A DNA stretch of 64,000 nt from NCBI RefSeq assembly GCF_900111965.1, contig NZ_FOJT01000003.1, forward strand, positions 310,001 through 374,000. The letters are read 5' to 3'. This stretch comes from Flavobacterium swingsii. Lineage in GTDB: Bacteria; Bacteroidota; Bacteroidia; Flavobacteriales; Flavobacteriaceae. This document shows, piece after piece, positions 59,110 to 64,000 of this stretch (position 1 is the first letter of the stretch; every line of letters starts with the position of its first letter). Both the position numbers and the translations under genes were made by a program. Below the pieces are notes generated by a model that had not been told where the DNA came from, ran no database searches, and worked only from the letters and a program-made list of their open reading frames with translations.

Positions 59110-59117
59110 TACTTTTG
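59110..59117 (+). promoter_or_regulatory. -7 element of ppa
   Basis: TACTTTTG, exact TAnnTTTG, then GCACCCTC; ATG follows 19 bp later. The same GCAC context follows the tRNA-Gln -7 box. Confidence 0.55.
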
Positions 59118-59136
59118 CACCCTCAAAAAAAAGAAA

Positions 59137-59667
59137 ATGACAGCAGATAAAGTACAAACTTTCGACGTTTTAGTCGAAATCCCAAGAGGAAGTAGAAACA
59201 AATACGAATACGATTTCGATTTAAAAAGAATGCGTTTCGACCGTATGTTGTTCTCATCTATGATGTATCCAGCAGATTACGGTTTTATTCCAGAAACACT
59301 AGCTTTAGACGGTGATCCATTAGATGTATTGGTATTGGTAACAAAACCTACATTTCCTGGTTGTGTAATCGAAGTAAAACCTATTGGTGTTTTCCACATG
59401 GCAGACGACAAAGGACCAGACGAAAAAATAATTTGTGTACCAGTTTCTGACCCAATTTGGAATACATTAAACGATTTGTCTGACATAAACGGACATTTAT
59501 TAAAAGAAATCGAACACTTTTTCCAAGTTTACAAAGATCTCGAAAACAAGAAGGTTGATGTAGAAGGTTGGGGAGATGTAAAAGAAGCAAGAGAAATTAT
59601 CAGACAATGTGTAGAGCGTTTTGAAGCTATCGAAAACAAGCCAGAAGGATTGTTTAGTATCAAATAA
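59137..59667 (+). CDS. ppa: Inorganic pyrophosphatase (soluble, family I)
   Basis: 176 residues; splits pyrophosphate to drive biosynthesis. Metal and phosphate residues are in EIPRGSRNKYEYD, YPADYGFIPETLALDGDPLD and VLVLVTKPTFPGCVIEV, with ICVPVSDPIW and HFFQVYKDLENKK after it. The length is typical of family I. A second, membrane-bound pyrophosphatase lies 1.1 kb further on. A terminator hairpin follows that also overlaps the next gene's promoter. Confidence 0.97.
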   Translation: MTADKVQTFDVLVEIPRGSRNKYEYDFDLKRMRFDRMLFSSMMYPADYGFIPETLALDGDPLDVLVLVTKPTFPGCVIEVKPIGVFHMADDKGPDEKIICVPVSDPIWNTLNDLSDINGHLLKEIEHFFQVYKDLENKKVDVEGWGDVKEAREIIRQCVERFEAIENKPEGLFSIK

Positions 59668-59706
59668 AGAAGCAATAAATCTCTATGATTTAGGGATTTT
59701 TATAAC

Positions 59707-59749
59707 AAAAGGCATTAGATTTGTATAAATTAATCTAATGCCTTTTTTT
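59707..59749 (+). terminator. ppa terminator overlapping the next promoter
   Basis: 15-bp perfect stem (59707-59721 with 59732-59746), 10-nt loop, T-run reaching the next ATG at 59750. TAGATTTG at 59716-59723, an exact TAnnTTTG, lies inside the left arm and loop. Confidence 0.8.
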
Positions 59750-60619
59750 ATGACAAAAAAATACTTTTTACTTATAGCAGCAATTTTTAGTTTTGAATTT
59801 GCTTCAGCTCAAACTCTCAGTTCGGCTCCAATCTTGACATTTACAAACAATACTGGTATATCCTCAGATAATATTGCTAGTGATGGCGATGGCGGATCTG
59901 TAAATATTTCAGATATTGACATTCAAATTTATAATATTTCAGATGTAAATGGAACATTCCTAAATCAGTTATCTTGGGAAAATAATGGTTTTTTAGCAAG
60001 TAGTAATAGTTCTTTTTCTGGATTAACTAGAAATGATGGAGGACCTTCAATAGGTTCAAAAGGAATGCTTATTAAATCTGTAAGCGGAAGTGAATTTAAA
60101 CTTAATCAGTTTGTTTATTACAATTGGGGAGAAACATCTTCAACTATAATTACTGTAAAAGGGTATAAAAATAATATTGAAGTAGCTTCAACTACTTTTC
60201 AAGCTTATGATGGTGGAGTTTATGCTCCAATGGCCATAACATTAAATACAGCTTTTAACGATGTAGATGAAGTTCGGTTTTATATTTCTGCTGGAGGATA
60301 TGCTGGCAATCAATCACACACTAATCATAGTATTAATTCTATTCAAGTTAGTGCTCCAGTATTGAGTACAAATGATTTTGAATTAAATTCTAAAATAAAA
60401 ATTTATCCAAATCCTGCAACAAATAATGTTCTTATTGATTTTCAAGATTTAGACCATACAAATGTGGAGGTTTCGGATAGTAACGGTCGAGTGTTATTTA
60501 CTCAAAAATTAAGTAATAACTCAAATACAATTAATATTGATAATTTATCTTCTGGAATATATTTGTTTAAAGTAAGTTCTAACCAAGGAATTAAAACAAG
60601 TAAAGTAATAAAGTACTAA
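59750..60619 (+). CDS. Exported protein with type IX sorting domain
   Basis: 289 residues. The start is MTKKYFLLIAAIFSFEFASA (signal peptide), chosen because the earlier ATG at 59738 lies in the terminator stem. The N-terminal 190 residues form a beta-sandwich-like domain rich in Asn/Ser (GDGGSVNISDIDIQIYNISD; VKGYKNNIEVASTTFQAY); it has no recognised family. The C-terminal 75 residues (KIYPNPATNNVLIDFQDLDH to KTSKVIKY) are a type A sorting domain, so it is probably cleaved and anchored or secreted by the T9SS. Function unknown. Confidence 0.87.
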   Translation: MTKKYFLLIAAIFSFEFASAQTLSSAPILTFTNNTGISSDNIASDGDGGSVNISDIDIQIYNISDVNGTFLNQLSWENNGFLASSNSSFSGLTRNDGGPSIGSKGMLIKSVSGSEFKLNQFVYYNWGETSSTIITVKGYKNNIEVASTTFQAYDGGVYAPMAITLNTAFNDVDEVRFYISAGGYAGNQSHTNHSINSIQVSAPVLSTNDFELNSKIKIYPNPATNNVLIDFQDLDHTNVEVSDSNGRVLFTQKLSNNSNTINIDNLSSGIYLFKVSSNQGIKTSKVIKY

Positions 60620-60640
60620 GTTTTTAAAATAAATAAATTT

Positions 60641-60675
60641 AAAAAGCAACATTTTGTAAAGAATGTTGCTTTTTT
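60641..60675 (+). terminator. Terminator after the T9SS cargo gene
   Basis: AAAAAGCAACATT / AATGTTGCTTTTT, 13-bp stem, 8-nt loop, followed by further T residues. Confidence 0.9.
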
Positions 60676-60727
60676 GTTTGTTTTTGTTAAATTTACCAAA
60701 ACTAAATTACTAACCAATAATAATTTT

Positions 60728-63280
60728 ATGAATACAATAATGATTTATGTGCCAATAATTATGGCAATCATCGGATTGATTTTTATGGCAATCAAAAGAA
60801 GTTGGGTATTAAAACAAGATGCTGGGGATGGGAAAATGAAAGAAATTTCAGATTACATCTACGAAGGTGCATTGGCTTTCCTAAAAGCAGAATACCGATT
60901 ATTAGCCATATTTGTAGTTCTTGCAAGTATCGTTTTAGCGGGAATTACTTTTATTCCAGGAGTACATACACATTTATTTATAGTAGTTGCTTTTGTTTTT
61001 GGAGCTTTCTTTTCAGCTTTAGCAGGAAATATGGGAATGAAAATCGCTACAAAAACCAATGTTAGGACAACACAAGCTGCTCGTACGAGTTTACCCCAAG
61101 CCTTAAAAGTTTCTTTTGGTGGTGGAACCGTAATGGGATTGGGAGTTGCTGGTTTAGCCGTTTTGGGTTTAACATCTTTCTTTATTTTCTTTTTCCACTT
61201 CTTTATGAACGGGGTTTGGACATCTACTGAAGACATGACGATTGTTTTGGAAACACTAGCTGGTTTCTCTCTTGGAGCGGAATCTATCGCATTATTTGCT
61301 CGTGTTGGTGGAGGTATTTATACTAAAGCTGCCGATGTTGGTGCTGATTTAGTTGGTAAAGTTGAAGCTGGAATTCCAGAAGATGATCCAAGAAATCCTG
61401 CTACAATTGCAGATAATGTTGGAGATAATGTAGGTGACGTTGCCGGAATGGGTGCCGATTTATTTGGTTCTTATGTAGCAACAGTTTTAGCAGCGATGGT
61501 TTTGGGTAATTATATTATTAAAGACCAAATTGGTGGAAAAATTATGGATGCTTTTGGTGGAATCGGACCAATTTTATTACCGATGTCAATTGCAGGTTTT
61601 GGAATTTTATTTTCTATCATCGGAACAATGATTGTAAAAATATCAGATGACAATGCAAAAGAAGCACAAGTACAAAAAGCATTAAATATTGGAAACTGGG
61701 TTTCTATTATCTTAACCGCTATTTCTTGTTATTTCTTAGTACAATATATGTTGCCAGAAACTATGAAAATGAGCTTCTTTGGTGAAGGATTGAAAGATAT
61801 TTCTTCAATGAGGGTGTTTTATGCCACTTTAGTTGGATTGGTAGTTGGTGGAGCAATTTCTTCAGTAACAGAATACTATACAGGATTAGGTACAAATCCA
61901 GTAATGGCAATTGTTCAAAAATCTTCAACTGGAGCAGGAACAAACGTAATTGCAGGATTGGCAACAGGAATGATTTCTACATTTCCAACAGTTTTAATCT
62001 TTGCAGCGGCCATTTGGTCTTCTTATGCTTTGGCAGGATTTTATGGTGTGGCTTTAGCTGCTTCGGCAATGATGGCAACTACAGCAATGCAATTAGCAAT
62101 TGACGCTTTTGGACCAATTTCTGATAACGCTGGTGGAATCGCCGAAATGAGCGAATTACCAAAAGAAGTTCGTACAAGAACAGATATTTTAGATTCAGTT
62201 GGTAACACAACTGCTGCAACTGGTAAAGGTTTTGCAATTGCTTCGGCGGCATTAACATCATTGGCATTATTCGCTGCGTATGTTACTTTTACAGGAATTG
62301 ACGGAATCAATATTTTCAAAGCACCAGTTTTAGCAATGTTATTCGTTGGTGGAATGATTCCTGTAGTTTTCTCTGCATTGGCAATGAATTCTGTTGGAAA
62401 AGCAGCGATGGATATGGTTTATGAAGTACGTCGTCAGTTTAAAGAAATTCCAGGAATTATGGAAGGAACTGGAAAACCAGAATACGCAAAATGTGTCGAT
62501 ATTTCTACAAAAGCAGCTTTACGTGAAATGATGTTGCCTGGAATCATGACAATTGGTTTCCCAATTGCAATTGTATTATTAGGATTGGTAGTTTATGGAG
62601 ACAATCACCAATTAATTGCTGAAATGTTAGGTGGATATATGGCCGGAGTTACTGTTTCTGGTGTACTTTGGGCTATTTTTCAAAACAATGCTGGTGGCGC
62701 TTGGGATAATGCTAAAAAATCTTTCGAAGCTGGAGTTATGATTAACGGTGAAATGACTTATAAAGGTTCTGATGCTCACAAAGCTGCGGTAACTGGAGAT
62801 ACTGTTGGAGATCCATTTAAAGATACTTCTGGACCATCGATGAATATATTAATCAAATTGACTTGTTTAATTGGATTGGTAATTGCACCTATTTTAGGAA
62901 ATGGGAGTCATTCAGAAACTTCTGCAAAATCTGCTTGTTGTGCTTCAGAAGTTAAAACTGAAATTAAATCTTGTGCTGCTTCAAAATGCGACATGACTAA
63001 AATGGCAACTATGACCAAAGATGAATGCGCTAAAATGTGCGAAGAAAAAGGTTGTACTGCTGAAGAAAAAGCTGAATGTATGTCACATTATGATGAAGCA
63101 GGAAAATTTAAAGGAGAAGTAAAACAAGAAATTTCTAAACAAGTAATGATTGAAAAATCTACCGAAAATGGTAAGACAAAAGCAAATGTTACTACTGTTG
63201 TAAACGGGATTTCAACTTCGCAAGTTTTTGAAGGAACAGAAGCAGAAGTTCAAGCTAAAATTGATGCTTTAAAGAAATAA
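60728..63280 (+). CDS. hppA: Membrane-bound pyrophosphatase with Cys-rich C-terminal extension
   Basis: 850 residues; uses pyrophosphate to pump H+ or Na+ across the membrane, about 16 helices. The substrate signature is [20 protein letters not shown] followed by [35 protein letters not shown], with Ala where K+-independent enzymes have Lys, indicates the K+-dependent subfamily. The catalytic core ends near residue 725 ([10 protein letters not shown]). A further 125 residues follow: a segment with eight Cys ([40 protein letters not shown]) and a mixed tail. This extension is not part of the core family; metal or redox sensing is possible but unproven. Terminator follows. Confidence 0.94.
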   Translation: MNTIMIYVPIIMAIIGLIFMAIKRSWVLKQDAGDGKMKEISDYIYEGALAFLKAEYRLLAIFVVLASIVLAGITFIPGVHTHLFIVVAFVFGAFFSALAGNMGMKIATKTNVRTTQAARTSLPQALKVSFGGGTVMGLGVAGLAVLGLTSFFIFFFHFFMNGVWTSTEDMTIVLETLAGFSLGAESIALFARVGGGIYTKAADVGADLVGKVEAGIPEDDPRNPATIADNVGDNVGDVAGMGADLFGSYVATVLAAMVLGNYIIKDQIGGKIMDAFGGIGPILLPMSIAGFGILFSIIGTMIVKISDDNAKEAQVQKALNIGNWVSIILTAISCYFLVQYMLPETMKMSFFGEGLKDISSMRVFYATLVGLVVGGAISSVTEYYTGLGTNPVMAIVQKSSTGAGTNVIAGLATGMISTFPTVLIFAAAIWSSYALAGFYGVALAASAMMATTAMQLAIDAFGPISDNAGGIAEMSELPKEVRTRTDILDSVGNTTAATGKGFAIASAALTSLALFAAYVTFTGIDGINIFKAPVLAMLFVGGMIPVVFSALAMNSVGKAAMDMVYEVRRQFKEIPGIMEGTGKPEYAKCVDISTKAALREMMLPGIMTIGFPIAIVLLGLVVYGDNHQLIAEMLGGYMAGVTVSGVLWAIFQNNAGGAWDNAKKSFEAGVMINGEMTYKGSDAHKAAVTGDTVGDPFKDTSGPSMNILIKLTCLIGLVIAPILGNGSHSETSAKSACCASEVKTEIKSCAASKCDMTKMATMTKDECAKMCEEKGCTAEEKAECMSHYDEAGKFKGEVKQEISKQVMIEKSTENGKTKANVTTVVNGISTSQVFEGTEAEVQAKIDALKK

Positions 63281-63300
63281 TTCTTTTAGTTTATACAAAA

Positions 63301-63335
63301 AAAAAATGCCTCACAATTTGTGAGGCATTTTTTAT
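63301..63335. terminator. Bidirectional terminator between hppA and deoxynucleoside kinase
   Basis: AAAAAATGCCTCAC / GTGAGGCATTTTTT, 14-bp stem, AATTT loop. Confidence 0.93.
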
Positions 63336-63352
63336 ATCTATAGTATTTTTTT

Positions 63353-63967
63353 TTAAAACAAACCATTCAGCTCAGCATCGATTCTATTTAGAATCATGCC
63401 TAAATCTTCTGGATTGTTTACAAAATCTACATTGTCAACATCAATAATTAATAATTTTCCTTTAGTATAACTGGTTGCCCAAGCTTCGTAACGTTCGTTT
63501 AGACGACTCAAATAATCTATCGAAATAGAGTTTTCGTACTCACGGCCGCGTTTGTGTATTTGTCCAACTAAATTGGGGATAGAACTTCTTAAATAAATAA
63601 GTAAATCTGGTGGGCCAACCAAACCTTCCATCAGTTCGAAAAGTGAGGAGTAATTTTGAAAATCTCGGTTTGTCATTAATCCCATTGCATGAAGATTAGG
63701 TGCAAAAATATGCGCATCTTCATAAATAGTTCTATCCTGAATGATTTTCTTACCACTTTGTCGAATTTGTAATACTTGACGAAAACGACTATTTAGGAAA
63801 TAAATTTGAAGGTTAAACGACCAACGCTCCATCTGATGGTAAAAATCATCTAAATAAGGATTGTCTACCACATCTTCAAAATGTGGTTCCCATTTAAAAT
63901 GTTTTGCCAAAAGTTTGGTTAGTGTTGTTTTCCCGGCGCCTATATTTCCTGCTATTGCTATGTGCAT
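63353..63967 (-). CDS. Deoxynucleoside kinase
   Basis: 204 residues, dNK/dCK/dGK family of salvage kinases. P-loop IAGNIGAGKTTLTKLL, the Glu base in PHFEDVVDNPYLDDF, the DRS-like motif QDRTIYEDAHIFA, and the lid RGREYENSISIDYLSRLN. It phosphorylates deoxynucleosides to monophosphates. The specificity (dA/dG versus dC/dT) cannot be read without comparison. It converges with hppA at the shared terminator, and the start lies close to the window edge but the gene is complete. Confidence 0.93.
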   Translation of the reverse strand: MHIAIAGNIGAGKTTLTKLLAKHFKWEPHFEDVVDNPYLDDFYHQMERWSFNLQIYFLNSRFRQVLQIRQSGKKIIQDRTIYEDAHIFAPNLHAMGLMTNRDFQNYSSLFELMEGLVGPPDLLIYLRSSIPNLVGQIHKRGREYENSISIDYLSRLNERYEAWATSYTKGKLLIIDVDNVDFVNNPEDLGMILNRIDAELNGLF

Positions 63968-64000
63968 TATGGTAAATTAATTTGATATTTAGTAATTCCT

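Noticed and set aside
60859..61236. 125-codon minus-strand frame in hppA
   Set aside because: Antisense to membrane helices; no promoter or relation to known proteins.

Overview
The window is a contiguous stretch of a low-G+C chromosome from a member of the Bacteroidota, almost certainly family Flavobacteriaceae and close to Flavobacterium. The support is mixed but consistent. There is a PorT component of the type IX secretion system, two proteins with C-terminal type IX sorting domains, a lipoprotein TamL-type Omp85 protein, and a mevalonate-pathway cluster. The -7 promoter motif TAnnTTTG recurs just upstream of start codons, Shine-Dalgarno sites are largely absent, and dispersed intergenic repeats of a flavobacterial type are present. 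The species cannot be named from the sequence alone.

Layout. 1-4.3 kb: 3' part of aspS, a cold-shock gene, then divergent tadA and a DXS-like gene whose promoters sit so close to the ATGs that both mRNAs may be leaderless. 4.3-13.8 kb: a minus-strand block with a large secreted propeller/PA-domain protein, dgt, a serine hydrolase, polA and a small membrane protein. 13.9-17.9 kb: a metallophosphoesterase, a cysteine-free thioredoxin-fold protein, a polysaccharide deacetylase, an inserted ParDE-type toxin-antitoxin pair flanked by a duplication of the deacetylase 5' end, and an orphan membrane protein. 18-23.9 kb: a DUF2723 membrane protein, tRNA-Gln, fbp, an M48 peptidase and a GNAT enzyme. 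24-33.5 kb: aspartokinase, a giant predicted outer-membrane barrel, a Lys/Ala-rich secreted protein, a GH13 lipoprotein lacking its acid/base Glu, a GDPD enzyme, a flavoprotein and TspO. 33.5-38.5 kb: mvaD, a four-helix-bundle gene inside inverted repeats, a mevalonate-kinase-like gene, a UbiA prenyltransferase, a pseudouridine synthase and an NTF2-like protein.

38.5-41.8 kb is the main accessory region. It lies between two nearly identical copies of one terminator. It carries a two-gene unit of unknown function bounded by perfect 15-bp inverted repeats, then a DHFR/RibD-like gene and an SRPBCC gene. The two unknown proteins share one design: a variable N-terminal domain, a polar Asn/Gln/Ser hinge, a helical segment and a hydrophobic C-terminus. 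This is the best candidate in the window for an undescribed (possibly defence-type) system.

41.8-64 kb is again core genome: accD (without its zinc-ribbon cysteines), fbaA, tamL, a SpoU methyltransferase, porT, ubiE/menG, folA with a 2TM protein, a TonB-domain protein, thyA, a DUF151/UVR nuclease-like protein, etfBA, pdhB, a DUF5686-type outer-membrane protein, an AlkA-type glycosylase, ppa, a type IX cargo protein, a membrane pyrophosphatase with a Cys-rich tail, and a deoxynucleoside kinase.

Several genes work together: nucleotide supply (dgt, folA, thyA, deoxynucleoside kinase), isoprenoid/lipid synthesis (mvaD, mvk, UbiA), gluconeogenesis/glycolysis (fbp, fbaA), pyrophosphate removal (ppa, hppA), and cell-envelope export (porT, tamL and the sorted cargo).
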